This document shows, piece after piece, positions 1 to 8,008 of a DNA stretch of 64,000 bases. Position 1 is the first letter of the stretch. Each line of letters opens with the position of its first letter. Origin of the DNA: Spirochaetota bacterium (lineage in GTDB: Bacteria; Spirochaetota; Spirochaetia; Sphaerochaetales; Sphaerochaetaceae); NCBI GenBank assembly GCA_023401595.1, contig JAEXDQ010000054.1, positions 58,719 through 122,718 on the forward strand. The letters run 5' to 3'. A model generated the notes under the pieces. The model did not search any database. It was not told where the DNA came from and saw only the letters and a list, made by a program, of their open reading frames with translations. Made by a program: the position numbers and the translations under genes.

Positions 1-815
1 TGGGCGACTTCCTCGAAGGAGGATTTCGGATTGCTGAATGTGATTCCGCTGCATAACGTCCGCAGTTGTTGTTTTTCAGTGTCTATCACATTTCTGCCGC
101 GGAGCTCCCAGGCCGTCTGGAGCCCCGTTGCGGTACAGTGCTTTTCAATCCATCTGTCGTCCTTGCGTATCAGGTCCCAGGCAGTCCTAAGCCCCAGATG
201 ATATAATTGCTCAGCCCTCCTGTAACCGATTCCCCATACATGCGCCAGCGGTGTTCGCCGGAGGATTTCCATTTCCTGTTCGGGACGCAGGACGCAATAG
301 CCCTTCCTCTTGTTTTCTCCGTCTACAATTTCTGTGGCGACTTTACCGATATGGTTCGCAAGCTTCGCCAGGGTCTTGTTTCGGGCGATGCCTATCGATA
401 TCGGGACGCCCGATTGTTTTTCGATTTGTCTATGGATGGCCCTGATCCGACGTTCGTATGCCTCCCATTGCCTTTCTGTTCGCGGCAGATCCCCGAATTC
501 AAAGAATGCTTCATCGATGGAGTAGGGTTGTACCGATTCCACGGAATTTCTGAGCATGTCCATGACCCGGTCCGAAATGTCCTGATAGAGCGGATAATTG
601 GAGGAAAACACGAAGACTCCTTTCTGCGCGAGTTCGTCCTTGATGCTTCTATAGGAACCCCCTCTGGTGACGCCCAAGGCTTTCGCCTCCTCCGTCGAAG
701 ACACGACGCAACCGTCGTTGTTCGATAGGACAATCACCGGTTTTCCCCGGAGGTCGGGCCGGAATAGTTTTTCACAGGAGGCATAGAATGAATTGCAGTC
801 GCATAGTCCTGTCAT
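1..815 (-). CDS. umuC: UmuC-like Y-family DNA polymerase (3' end cut by window edge)
   Basis: Error-prone translesion polymerase acting with a processed UmuD partner during SOS mutagenesis. The frame runs open from an ATG at 815 to the left edge, about 271 codons, so the C-terminal part (little finger and tail) is missing. Residues 5-39 carry the UmuC signature: the metal-binding start DCNSFYASCE, the LFRPDL motif, then PVIVLSNNDGCVVS. Further on, PYSIDEAFFEF (second metal acidic pair) and SIGIARNKTLAKLANHIGK are present, and HVWGIGYR marks the helix-hairpin-helix region. The start at 815 puts the catalytic Asp at the usual position; a GTG 24 bases upstream is possible but would overlap nothing useful. 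It starts 25 bases after the UmuD stop, so the two form an operon. Confidence 0.93.
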   Translation of the reverse strand, partial: MTGLCDCNSFYASCEKLFRPDLRGKPVIVLSNNDGCVVSSTEEAKALGVTRGGSYRSIKDELAQKGVFVFSSNYPLYQDISDRVMDMLRNSVESVQPYSIDEAFFEFGDLPRTERQWEAYERRIRAIHRQIEKQSGVPISIGIARNKTLAKLANHIGKVATEIVDGENKRKGYCVLRPEQEMEILRRTPLAHVWGIGYRRAEQLYHLGLRTAWDLIRKDDRWIEKHCTATGLQTAWELRGRNVIDTEKQQLRTLCSGITFSNPKSSFEEVA

Positions 816-840
816 GGCGGTCGTTCCTGGTCGCTCCACC

Positions 841-1305
841 TTATAGAGGGGCGGCCGTGTTTTTCCTGTCGCGGCGCATACACCTGACGACGGCCGATAC
901 GACGCCGAAAATAAGCAGCTCGGTGGATTCAGAGATAGGCAGATCCCTGTATTTCGGATTTTCTGGATGAAGGACGGCCTTGAGCCCCGGTTCTGTAGGG
1001 CGGGCAAGCCGTTTGACGGTAAATCCTCCGTCATATTCGGCGACGACGATATCACCGAACAGGGGGCGTATCGAACGATCGACGACAAGGATGTCGTCGG
1101 CGAATATTCCTGCGCCCATCATGGAATCCCCGCCCGCCCGGATACAATAGGTCGCCGCTTTATGAGGGGTGAGCAGTTCATTGAAATCCAATGGATTCTC
1201 CCTGCAGTCGCTTCCCGGAGACGGAAAGCCGCAAGCTACTTTCTCGAGAAAGAATGGAATATCAACATGGACGGCGATATCGGTTGAAGAATTCATACTT
1301 AACAT
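841..1305 (-). CDS. umuD: UmuD-like S24 peptidase (LexA fold)
   Basis: RecA-stimulated self-cleaving protein whose processed form activates UmuC. The 154 residues compare well with the usual size of about 140. Visible are the cleavage site Cys25-Gly26 in VACGFPSPGSD, the catalytic Ser61 in GGDSMMGAGI and the general base Lys98 in FTVKRL, spaced almost exactly as in the E. coli protein. There is no DNA-binding domain, so it is UmuD rather than LexA. The first ATG (1305) lies inside the predicted -10 element; an in-frame ATG at 1296 would start 2-3 bases after the expected transcription start, so the mRNA may be practically leaderless. No Shine-Dalgarno is visible for either ATG. Confidence 0.9.
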   Translation of the reverse strand: MLSMNSSTDIAVHVDIPFFLEKVACGFPSPGSDCRENPLDFNELLTPHKAATYCIRAGGDSMMGAGIFADDILVVDRSIRPLFGDIVVAEYDGGFTVKRLARPTEPGLKAVLHPENPKYRDLPISESTELLIFGVVSAVVRCMRRDRKNTAAPL

Positions 1306-1333
1306 TTGTATAGTAGTTTTGGGCGGATGTCAA
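1305..1333 (-). promoter_or_regulatory. Sigma70-type promoter of umuDC
   Basis: On the minus strand TTGACA (1328-1333) is followed after exactly 17 bases by TACAAA (1305-1310). Transcription would begin near 1298, immediately ahead of the ATG at 1296. I could not recognise a LexA box of either the E. coli or the Gram-positive type. Confidence 0.6.
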
Positions 1334-1484
1334 GTTTTTGTTTGATTGTAGAAGCAAGGAAGCTTTCGGTAGTTTTCTTGCGCATTCGTTGTCGTGGGGT
1401 TTTGCATATGGCTGCGCCATGTCCAAGCGGTCGTAAGGCCAAGAGAAGGACTTTACGCCGGCCGCACAGGACGAAGGCCGGATG

Positions 1485-1522
1485 TTCCCCTCTCGGCTGA
1501 CTATCAGTCATGGAGAGGGGAA
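1485..1522. other. Perfect nested hairpin between umuD and the lipoprotein gene
   Basis: Arms TTCCCCTCTC (1485-1494) and GAGAGGGGAA (1513-1522) pair perfectly over 10 bases, and inside them TGACT-ATC-AGTCA (1498-1510) forms a second perfect 5-bp stem. There is no T tract on either strand. It lies just downstream of the lipoprotein gene, so it may be a transcript 3'-end stabiliser or a protein-binding site. Confidence 0.6.
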
Positions 1523-1553
1523 GCCGGTCAATTATGGAAATGTGCTGTAATCC

Positions 1554-2603
1554 CTACTTGTACGGCATGTCGACCATGATCGTCGCATTGCCGATGCTGC
1601 CCAGTTTGTCATGCGAGACTACTATATCGTAACGATGTACCCCGGGGCGGGGTGTACAAAGGTAGCTGAATCCCGCGGCTCCCTGGATAAGTGTTCCTTC
1701 GCAATACCATGATGCGCGGATTTCCGAAGGTAATGTTCCTGTAGGCAACGCCGCCGGGACGAAGGTCAACGTCACCGAAGTATTCGGCCCCGGTGTCGCC
1801 GGTGAACAAGTAACCGTCCCTTGCAGAGGCAGCATTGTATCGTTGACGACGGTGATCTGGAATCCGTTGCCCCGGTCGCCTATGATCAGCTGGATTTCAC
1901 CGGAACTGATGCTTGAATCGACGATCCGTATCGCTTCTACCGCACCGGAGACAATCACGCCCTGGGTCTTGAGCCTGCTGTGCAACGTATAGGAGCCCGC
2001 CGCGAGCGTCTGGGTTACCGAGGCGGCGCCTCGTATCCGGTCCAGAGCCGGGAGCGCTATCGTCGTTGGATTTCCGCTTTGGTCGATAAGCTGAAGCTCT
2101 AGCTCCACATCCTCCTTCACTTGGACGGGATCCCAGTTGTAGGAGACTGTCAAAGTTCCTGTCCCCGGCAGGCGATCCAGTATGATAGTCGCGGTATTGG
2201 CTACCGAAGAGAGGAACACTATCGCCGTTCCTTTTGCAAGGACGGCCCCCGTTTCGCTGATAGCTTCTGCGGTAAGATTCCACCTCCCTTGGAGCAGTCC
2301 GTCAAGCCTCAGTTCCCCGTCCGCACTGGTCAACGGCCCAAAGGATGATTCTCCCGGCCCTGTACCGGAAACTATGTATTCTTTGATTTTCATGGCTCCT
2401 GCCGGAGGGTTGAGACTTCTTCCTCCTTTCGGGGCATCTGAGAACTCCGGGCAATCGAACAGCAGCCGCAATATCGTTCCCCGTTCATTTGCCGATGGAT
2501 CCGAACAGCCCGTAAACATGAGCGCAGCTAGAATGCTGGAAAGCAATACTACGATTCCCAACATCGTCATGACCCGTGACTCCAAATCTTTTTCCCTGTT
2601 CAC
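1554..2603 (-). CDS. Spirochaetal lipoprotein with Ig-like C-terminal region
   Basis: Function unknown; predicted to be exported and lipid-anchored. A GTG at 2603 preceded by AGGAGG (2611-2616, 7-base spacer) is preferred over an ATG 69 bases upstream that has no ribosome site. From that start there are 349 residues: a charged N-terminus, one hydrophobic segment (about residues 13-32) and a relaxed spirochaete-style lipobox FTGC followed by SDPS. The mature part is rich in Thr, Ser, Gly and Val with beta-strand character. The last 90 residues have the pattern of an Ig/PKD-like domain (PGPNTSVTLTF, then a Trp and two Cys, then HRYDIVVS). Monocistronic as far as can be seen. Confidence 0.75.
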   Translation of the reverse strand: MNREKDLESRVMTMLGIVVLLSSILAALMFTGCSDPSANERGTILRLLFDCPEFSDAPKGGRSLNPPAGAMKIKEYIVSGTGPGESSFGPLTSADGELRLDGLLQGRWNLTAEAISETGAVLAKGTAIVFLSSVANTATIILDRLPGTGTLTVSYNWDPVQVKEDVELELQLIDQSGNPTTIALPALDRIRGAASVTQTLAAGSYTLHSRLKTQGVIVSGAVEAIRIVDSSISSGEIQLIIGDRGNGFQITVVNDTMLPLQGTVTCSPATPGPNTSVTLTFVPAALPTGTLPSEIRASWYCEGTLIQGAAGFSYLCTPRPGVHRYDIVVSHDKLGSIGNATIMVDMPYK

Positions 2604-2965
2604 TTGTGAACCTCCTGTGTCTTTTCTTCCCCATGTTCCATCGTAAGGATGAAGCCAGTCGGGGGAATTCACCCCCTATATGCGGGAAAAAACCCGTGGT
2701 GATTCAAAAAGCGTAAATCCGATGTTGAAATCTTGCCGGACGCCATTGCGTCAGGGGAGGCAAGTCGAGCGTCAAGGAGCTTCCTAGGGAAGCGTATGAT
2801 GCGGTGCCAGGAGGCGAAGCCATTGGAATCGTTTCTTCGGCCTTGCCATTTCATCAGCCTTTTATGACGTAGGGACTCGCTTTGATGCAGATGATACTAT
2901 ATACTCATACCCGCTCGTCAGCTTGTCATGACGATGTGGATTTTCTAATAGCTCTGGAGGTCGCT
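2604..2965. other. Intergenic region, no gene seen
   Basis: Divergent spacer between the lipoprotein gene and the CBM9-like gene. It holds a small perfect hairpin, GCTTCC-TAG-GGAAGC, at 2779-2793. An upstream in-frame extension of the next gene (from 2882) exists but lacks a ribosome site. I see no convincing promoter or RNA. Confidence 0.5.
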
Positions 2966-3628
2966 ATGGCTGATAAGGAAGAACATTTCATCAAAACGGT
3001 GAAGATTCCTCGCAAGGATGTCTCGGAAGGAGTGCTGATACCTATTCTGGAGAGTCCTTGGCCCGGTTTTGAACCGCACCCCCTCTATCCAGTCACGGCT
3101 ACCGTGAAAGCCGCCCATGACGGCAGAAGCCTCAATTTGTTGTATCATGTCGTGGAGCCTGAACTACGACGTATGTGTACCCACCATAACGATAATGTCT
3201 GGACCGATAGCTGTGTCGAAGCCTTTCTTGCGAACCCTGCGCTTCATCAGAAAGAATATGTGAATTTTGAATTCAGCGCATCCACCTTCTCCTTGGCTGG
3301 CAGAGGGACCGGTAGGGCAGGACGGGTGCTGTATGACGTAGAGAAAATAGCCTCATTACCCATCGATTTTCATATATTGCGCAATACCGCGACCTTCGAG
3401 GGGATGGATAGCGGGAGCGAATGGCTCCTTTCCGTCTCCATCCCGCTTGCGGAATTCGGACTCGCCGTTTCCGGTTCCGATATCGGCGGTCTTCGTCTGA
3501 AAGGGAATTTCTACAAATGCGGCGACGATCTGTCACAGCCCCATTATCTGATGTGGAATCCGATCGATACCGCAAAACCTGAATTTCATTCTCCACAATG
3601 TTTTGGAATCCTGGAATTGGAAGACTGA
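2966..3628 (+). CDS. CBM9/DOMON-like carbohydrate-binding domain protein
   Basis: Probable sugar- or heme-binding beta-sandwich protein of 220 residues without a signal peptide. The ATG at 2966 has GGAGG five bases ahead; the longer frame from 2882 lacks one. The family pattern is visible: VTATVKAAHDGRSLNLLYHV at the first strands, then the diagnostic NDNVWTDSCVEAFL (about residues 72-85), NFEFSASTF, an EWLLSVSIPLAEF strand, and a C-terminal GNFYKCGD followed by HYLMWNPI and PEFHSPQCFG. Such domains usually form part of larger glycanases; here the domain stands alone, so the ligand cannot be inferred. Confidence 0.65.
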   Translation: MADKEEHFIKTVKIPRKDVSEGVLIPILESPWPGFEPHPLYPVTATVKAAHDGRSLNLLYHVVEPELRRMCTHHNDNVWTDSCVEAFLANPALHQKEYVNFEFSASTFSLAGRGTGRAGRVLYDVEKIASLPIDFHILRNTATFEGMDSGSEWLLSVSIPLAEFGLAVSGSDIGGLRLKGNFYKCGDDLSQPHYLMWNPIDTAKPEFHSPQCFGILELED

Positions 3629-3745
3629 TCGGTACAACACGGCCTCGAAAGCGCCGCATACCGGCATGATTGCTCCAAGGATTGGCTCGTCGTCGATTGC
3701 GGCGGTAATCTTATGAAAAACGCGGCACGAAGAAGGAGTCCTTCT

Positions 3746-4489
3746 ATGAACGCTCCACAAAATGTCTACGACGATCCTTGTTTCTTTGATCGCTACAGCC
3801 GTCTGCGGGAGAATCCGTTGAACTACAATACGTTGCTGGAACAGCCCGCATTCCGGGCCTTGCTTTCGGACATGACCGGAAAGACCGTGCTGGACTTGGG
3901 GTGTGGCTTCGGAGACGCCTGTGAAGCGTATGTCCGGCTGGGCGCGGAGTCCGTCGTCGGAATCGACCTTTCGGAAAACATGCTGGAGGTCGCCCGTTCG
4001 AAGAATACTTCTGGGCGTATCGAATACCGACGGTTGGACATGTCGTCGATAGCGAGCTTGGGCCGTCGGTTCGATATTGTCACAAGCTCTCTTGCAGTTC
4101 ATTATATCGAGAATTTCAGCACGCTGGTCGATGCCGTAGGGCAATGCCTCAATCCTGGCGGGATATTCCTGTTTTCCCAAGAGCATCCCTTGACCACGGC
4201 TCCTGTCCACGGGGTGCGATTTCTGAATGATGAGGCCCACCGGTCCACCGACTATCTGCTCTCCGACTATGGCAGGCCGGGTTTTCGGAGTGTGGAATGG
4301 CTCATCGACAATGTTGAGAAATACCACCGAATGTTCTCAGAGATCATCGAGGCGCTGATATCATCAAAATTCGTCGTCGAAGCGATAAAGGAACCATTGC
4401 CCGACGCTGCCATGCTGGAAAAATGCCCTCGCATGTACCGGGAGTTCATCAAACCGAGTTTTCTCATCGTCAAGGCTCGAAAGTCCTAG
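3746..4489 (+). CDS. Class I SAM-dependent methyltransferase
   Basis: Methylates an unidentified substrate using S-adenosylmethionine. The start at 3746 is preferred because AGAAGGAG lies just upstream; an ATG at 3713 has nothing comparable. The 247-residue protein shows motif I VLDLGCGFG at residues 48-56, the acidic motif II GIDLSENML, a motif near RLDMSSI, and the post-motif FDIVTSSLAVHYI. After the Rossmann core come LNPGGIFLFSQEHP and a C-terminal cap. This is the methyltransferase type 11 pattern common in stand-alone small-molecule methylases. It converges with the next gene, sharing 4 bases at the stop codons. Confidence 0.8.
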   Translation: MNAPQNVYDDPCFFDRYSRLRENPLNYNTLLEQPAFRALLSDMTGKTVLDLGCGFGDACEAYVRLGAESVVGIDLSENMLEVARSKNTSGRIEYRRLDMSSIASLGRRFDIVTSSLAVHYIENFSTLVDAVGQCLNPGGIFLFSQEHPLTTAPVHGVRFLNDEAHRSTDYLLSDYGRPGFRSVEWLIDNVEKYHRMFSEIIEALISSKFVVEAIKEPLPDAAMLEKCPRMYREFIKPSFLIVKARKS

Positions 4490-5160
4490 ATCCGTCCATA
4501 TCGCTTGATCAGTTCCTGCAGCCAGGCTATCAGTCTGCCAAAATCGTTCTCCGGCGTCGATTCGTCCATGCCATTGGCATAGGCGACGGCTCTGTCGATG
4601 ATTTCCTTGTCGGTTCCTGTCAGCCGTGTCGCAAGGAGTGTTTTACTGGGAACATATTCATCGGTCTCGAATTGATATTTCGCTCTAGCGATGAAGAATG
4701 TCGCTTTGTATAGGTCCCTCAGGAACGTTTCCGGATTGTCAGAATGTATCCGGGCGTGTACGGCCATGTGGTATAGCCCCGCGGCTCCCGTCAGAACCGC
4801 TTCCCTCAGGTCATCCCGACACAGCTCTGGTAGAAGCTCCGTCAGATTCCCATACAATGTCTTCGTATCGTAATAAAGGGTCCAAAGGTCGTATCTCGGC
4901 CAGGCTCTGAGTTCCTCTTTACCTGAGAAGAACCCGCAGGCCCGTCCGTGTTCCGGCATCGTCTGTACGAGCTTTCTGTACGCCCGCAGGTCTGATTCTT
5001 CCATCCTGTCGAGTATGATGACCATGTCGATGTCACTGTCCGGGGTGGCTTCACCTCTGCCGAAGCTGCCTTGCAGGCCGACGAATTCCAGCCTTGTGCC
5101 GAAAGTCTCCCGTAGTTTCTGAAGGTGTTCTGTGGTCCAATCCTCAATATTGAAGTTCAT
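4486..5160 (-). CDS. Nucleotidyltransferase-fold protein with HEPN-like tail
   Basis: Belongs to the polymerase-beta-like minimal nucleotidyltransferase group. Residues 31-47 read GSFGRGEATPDSDIDMV, with the GS motif at 31-32 and the two metal-binding Asp at 43 and 45. The remaining 150 residues are helical (YHMAVHARI, then RDLYKATFFIARAKYQ), resembling a fused HEPN-like or kanamycin-nucleotidyltransferase C-terminal domain. The substrate could be an aminoglycoside, a nucleotide or a protein target; sequence alone does not decide. It is the last gene of a minus-strand group tatD-tcdA-this gene, 13 bases after tcdA. No antitoxin-like partner is adjacent, so a MNT-HEPN toxin pair is not supported. 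Confidence 0.7.
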   Translation of the reverse strand: MNFNIEDWTTEHLQKLRETFGTRLEFVGLQGSFGRGEATPDSDIDMVIILDRMEESDLRAYRKLVQTMPEHGRACGFFSGKEELRAWPRYDLWTLYYDTKTLYGNLTELLPELCRDDLREAVLTGAAGLYHMAVHARIHSDNPETFLRDLYKATFFIARAKYQFETDEYVPSKTLLATRLTGTDKEIIDRAVAYANGMDESTPENDFGRLIAWLQELIKRYGRI

Positions 5161-5173
5161 GTGCGCGTCCTAT

Positions 5174-5977
5174 TCAAGTCTTGTGCGTCTCGGAGGGATT
5201 CCATGCCGCCACCCCATGGAGGTTGTCGCCGCCTACCAGACGATCCAAGGCGAGATGGGCGAGGGTAAGTCCGAAAATGCCCGTGATCGTCGGCAGGCTT
5301 CCCAGCACATTCCGTCTGCGTCCCCTGTCGATGATCTGTTCATTGAAATCCGCATGTTCTTCGTTCTCCGGATCCCTGTAGGTATACCGTACCAGTTCCG
5401 GTGAGAATACGACGTCGATGCCTCTGCCAACGCCGCGCTTGCGGAGGTTCGTCCGTACCTGTTTCGCCAATGGGCACCCCCAGGTGTCCATCAGGTCCCC
5501 CGTCCTGACCAAGGTCGGTTCCCGCCTGAGCGCCGCCCCCATCGATGAAATGATTGGAATTCCCCGGTTGTAGGTCCCTTGGAGCAGGGCACATTTCGGG
5601 TTGAGGGAATCTATCGCGTCGATGACCAGATCCGGCCCGCCATCGAGTATTTGCGGCAGGGTCTGTTCATGGGCGAAGATATTCAGCGTCTCCACCTGAA
5701 TTTCCGGGTTGATGTCCAGCACCCGTTCCCGCGCGACTTCGACCTTGCTCCGTCCGATGGTCGATTCAAGGGCGAGCAATTGTCGGTTGAGGTTCGTGAT
5801 CGACACCGTGTCGAAATCGACTAGCCTGAGCCGTCCGACGCCGCTGCGAACCAGCGCTTCCAGCGCATATCCCCCGACCGCGCCCATCCCGACGATGACG
5901 ATGAATTTCTTGTGCAGGTTTTCGACGATTTCATCGCCGAGAAGTCGGCTGATGCGTAAAAAACGTTCCGATTGCAT
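5174..5977 (-). CDS. tcdA: tRNA threonylcarbamoyladenosine dehydratase (TcdA/CsdL)
   Basis: E1-like enzyme that uses ATP to cyclise t6A37 to ct6A in ANN-decoding tRNAs. The 267-residue length is typical. It opens with QSERFLRISRLLG, characteristic of this subfamily. The nucleotide-binding GMGAVGG is at residues 30-36, followed by the adenylation motif DFDTVSITNLNRQ and later DAIDSLNPK. GGAGGAA lies upstream of the ATG. The first 47 bases overlap the 3' end of tatD, so translation of the two is probably coupled. Confidence 0.92.
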   Translation of the reverse strand: MQSERFLRISRLLGDEIVENLHKKFIVIVGMGAVGGYALEALVRSGVGRLRLVDFDTVSITNLNRQLLALESTIGRSKVEVARERVLDINPEIQVETLNIFAHEQTLPQILDGGPDLVIDAIDSLNPKCALLQGTYNRGIPIISSMGAALRREPTLVRTGDLMDTWGCPLAKQVRTNLRKRGVGRGIDVVFSPELVRYTYRDPENEEHADFNEQIIDRGRRRNVLGSLPTITGIFGLTLAHLALDRLVGGDNLHGVAAWNPSETHKT

Positions 5978-6686
5978 ATGTCCGTTCCTCCAGTCGGTCG
6001 ATAGTGATGTCCATGGCCATAGCCAGCCGGGCCATGTGCCTGCGCAGTATTTCCGGGTACGCCAGGTTCCTCCATTCTTCAGGCAACCAGCCTCCCGGCC
6101 AATCCGTCTCCACGGCGAAAGGGCAATCCCTCAGTTCGTTGAGACGTCCAGCCAGCCGCAACCCCGGCCGCCACAGCGACGGTCCCAGGGAGAGCGTTCC
6201 GCCAAGCTTGATGAATCGTTCTGCGGTCCCGACGCCCGCCGTATATCCATGCCACAGAAGCCGGGGGAGTTTTCCGCCATGTTTTTCAAGCGTCATGAAC
6301 AGCGGTTCTTCCGCCCTGACTACATGGAGACTGACGGGCCTGTTCATCTGCCAGCCAAGCTCCAAAACCCCCGACAGGAATTCCTGTTGTCGTTCCATCG
6401 GCACCATAGCATGAAACCGCCGATCAAGACCGACCTCTCCGATCTGCAGGGCTTCATTGCTTTTCAACACTCTTTCCAGCTCCGCCAGACTATCGTCCAG
6501 CGACCTTTCGGACAACCCCTCCGGCAGGATACCGACTGCTCCCGTCATATTCGCCCTGTCCTGCGTCATCGCGACAAGTTCTTGCCATTCTCCGACTCTG
6601 GACGTGCAAACCAACCCATACCATGCCTTGGGCATATACTCTGACGAAGAACATTGGTCTGGTAGATGAAGGTGGAGATCGAACAT
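5931..6686 (-). CDS. TatD-family metal-dependent hydrolase
   Basis: TIM-barrel phosphoesterase/DNase of the amidohydrolase superfamily, 251 residues. The metal ligands are in their usual places: His5 and His7 (DLHLHLPD), Glu84 in GEVGLD, His121 in SLHVVR, His146 in LWHGYTA and Asp194 in ETDWPGG. The sequence diverges from the classic TatD, for example VCTSR in place of the usual strand 2, so it is better called TatD-related. It heads the tatD-tcdA-nucleotidyltransferase operon. The 11-bp repeat arrays lie directly upstream. Confidence 0.82.
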   Translation of the reverse strand: MFDLHLHLPDQCSSSEYMPKAWYGLVCTSRVGEWQELVAMTQDRANMTGAVGILPEGLSERSLDDSLAELERVLKSNEALQIGEVGLDRRFHAMVPMERQQEFLSGVLELGWQMNRPVSLHVVRAEEPLFMTLEKHGGKLPRLLWHGYTAGVGTAERFIKLGGTLSLGPSLWRPGLRLAGRLNELRDCPFAVETDWPGGWLPEEWRNLAYPEILRRHMARLAMAMDITIDRLEERTYAIGTFFTHQPTSRR

Positions 6687-6724
6687 AGCTCATCCTACAT
6701 ATCCGAAAGAATTATGTCCACTAC

Positions 6725-6768
6725 AGGGGTAGCCCTACGGTAGCCCAGGGGTAGCCCTACGGTAGCCA
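6725..6768. repeat. 11-bp periodic array A (four units)
   Basis: Four consecutive 11-mers alternate as AGGGGTAGCCC, TACGGTAGCCC, AGGGGTAGCCC, TACGGTAGCCA at 6725, 6736, 6747 and 6758. It could also be read as two copies of a 22-mer. It lies 40 bases upstream of the tatD start. Confidence 0.85.
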
Positions 6769-6828
6769 CAAAGCGGTGTCGAAGCGATTGTTTGTCGCAG
6801 CCGGCACACTCGCTACCTGCCTTTCGAT

Positions 6829-6938
6829 CGACCCCAGAGCGACCACCGATTGACCCTAGAGTGAGCCCCGCGTGAGCCTAGAGTGAGCCTAGAGTGAGCC
6901 TAGAGTGAGCCTAGAGTGAGCCCGGATTGACCCTATAC
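6829..6938. repeat. 11-bp periodic array B (ten units)
   Basis: Ten 11-mers follow in perfect register from 6829 to 6938. The central four (6873-6916) are identical TGAGCCTAGAG units, flanked by degenerate versions such as TGACCCTAGAG, TGAGCCCCGCG and TGACCCTATAC. The array ends exactly at the azlD stop codon. Together with array A it fills most of the azlD-tatD spacer. Confidence 0.88.
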
Positions 6939-7250
6939 CTAAAAACAAATCAGTGCCAGCCAGGTCACCAACACGCTGCTGATGATAGGCAGGACCATGC
7001 CGCCACGCCACCAGGACAACAACGCGGCCGCTCCGATTCCGAGCAGACCGGCATACCACTGGGGAGCGAAATCAACGATAGTACCAGGAAAGAGCAAGGC
7101 CCCCAATGCGGCTACCGGCATGATCAACATGCATTTGCGGGCGAATTTGGGCAATTTGTTCAGAAATTTTGCATAATAGGGGACGACTCTGGGAAGGAAC
7201 GTCGCGACTGCGGACAACAGTATCAAGGCTATGTAAGGCCAACTGTTCAT
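6939..7250 (-). CDS. azlD: Branched-chain amino acid exporter small subunit AzlD
   Basis: Integral membrane partner of AzlC, 103 residues, with about four hydrophobic segments. The family pattern ATFLPRVVPYY near residues 16-26 and PVAALGALLFP in the middle are typical. AzlCD exports branched-chain amino acids (known for the BrnFE/AzlCD family). The ATG overlaps the azlC stop by 4 bases. The 3' end runs straight into 11-bp repeat array B. Confidence 0.88.
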   Translation of the reverse strand: MNSWPYIALILLSAVATFLPRVVPYYAKFLNKLPKFARKCMLIMPVAALGALLFPGTIVDFAPQWYAGLLGIGAAALLSWWRGGMVLPIISSVLVTWLALICF

Positions 7251-8008
7251 TTGAGACCCCCTTCTGCTGAACTGACGCCGGTGCTTTCCACCAGTTCCTC
7301 TTCATCGGTATCGGGCATGACCCAGGCTCCGAACAACGTACCGCTGAGCATCGCTATGACGAACGCCCAGCCAACGGGCATCCCAAGGGCGCAGACCAGC
7401 AGTGAATTGACTACCGCGGCGAAACCCGCGACCAATAGGGCCTGCCAGTTCGACTTGACCTCCCGTGTGAGCAAGGAGGCGAACATCGCATAGATCGTTA
7501 CCGCGGCGGCCCGTTGCAGCGCATCCGGTAGGACCATTCCGACAATGAACCCGACCGCCGTACCCGACACCCATCCTGTGTAGGCTGAGCCCTCGAGGCC
7601 CAACATGTACGGAAACGAAAGCCTGCCGGGACGTAACGCCGAAACCGAGAACACCTCGTCCGTCGTCCCGAACGCCACCAGCAGCCGCCTAATTCCTCTG
7701 ACATCAGGTTCCAACCGGCTGGCGATCGACGCCCCCATGAACATGTACCGTAGGTTGATCATCAGCACGCCAAGGAAGATGGCGATGACCGTAGCATGTG
7801 CCGCAATCAGGTTCGCCGCGAGGAATTGTCCGGAACCAGCAAAATTGGAGATTGAAAACAAAGTCGATTCCACCAGATTCATACCGATGTCTCGACAGAC
7901 CAAGCCGAATGCCATGGCCGTAGGAAAATAGCCGACGCATATGGGAAATCCGGCCCGGATTCCCTCTCCCAGCGTGGCTTGGGACGAAGTATTGCGCTTG
8001 TGATTCAT
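7247..8008 (-). CDS. azlC: Branched-chain amino acid exporter large subunit AzlC
   Basis: Polytopic membrane protein of 253 residues, the usual size. Family landmarks are the N-terminal GIRAGFPICVGYFPTAMAFGLVCRD-type segment (residues 15-38), FAGSGQFLAANLI, INLRYMFMGASI, FGTTDEVFSV and GLEGSAYTGW. Together with AzlD it should form an inner-membrane exporter of branched-chain amino acids. It is first in a two-gene operon. The Shine-Dalgarno is weak, and I did not find a clear promoter upstream. Confidence 0.9.
   Translation of the reverse strand: MNHKRNTSSQATLGEGIRAGFPICVGYFPTAMAFGLVCRDIGMNLVESTLFSISNFAGSGQFLAANLIAAHATVIAIFLGVLMINLRYMFMGASIASRLEPDVRGIRRLLVAFGTTDEVFSVSALRPGRLSFPYMLGLEGSAYTGWVSGTAVGFIVGMVLPDALQRAAAVTIYAMFASLLTREVKSNWQALLVAGFAAVVNSLLVCALGMPVGWAFVIAMLSGTLFGAWVMPDTDEEELVESTGVSSAEGGLK

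Noticed and set aside
4486..5160. MNT-HEPN toxin-antitoxin pair
   Set aside because: The nucleotidyltransferase is a single 224-residue protein and its neighbour is TcdA, not a HEPN toxin.
6725..6938. CRISPR or coding repeat
   Set aside because: 11-bp units without spacers; stop codons in the repeat (TGA) exclude a repeat protein in that frame, and no ribosome site is present.
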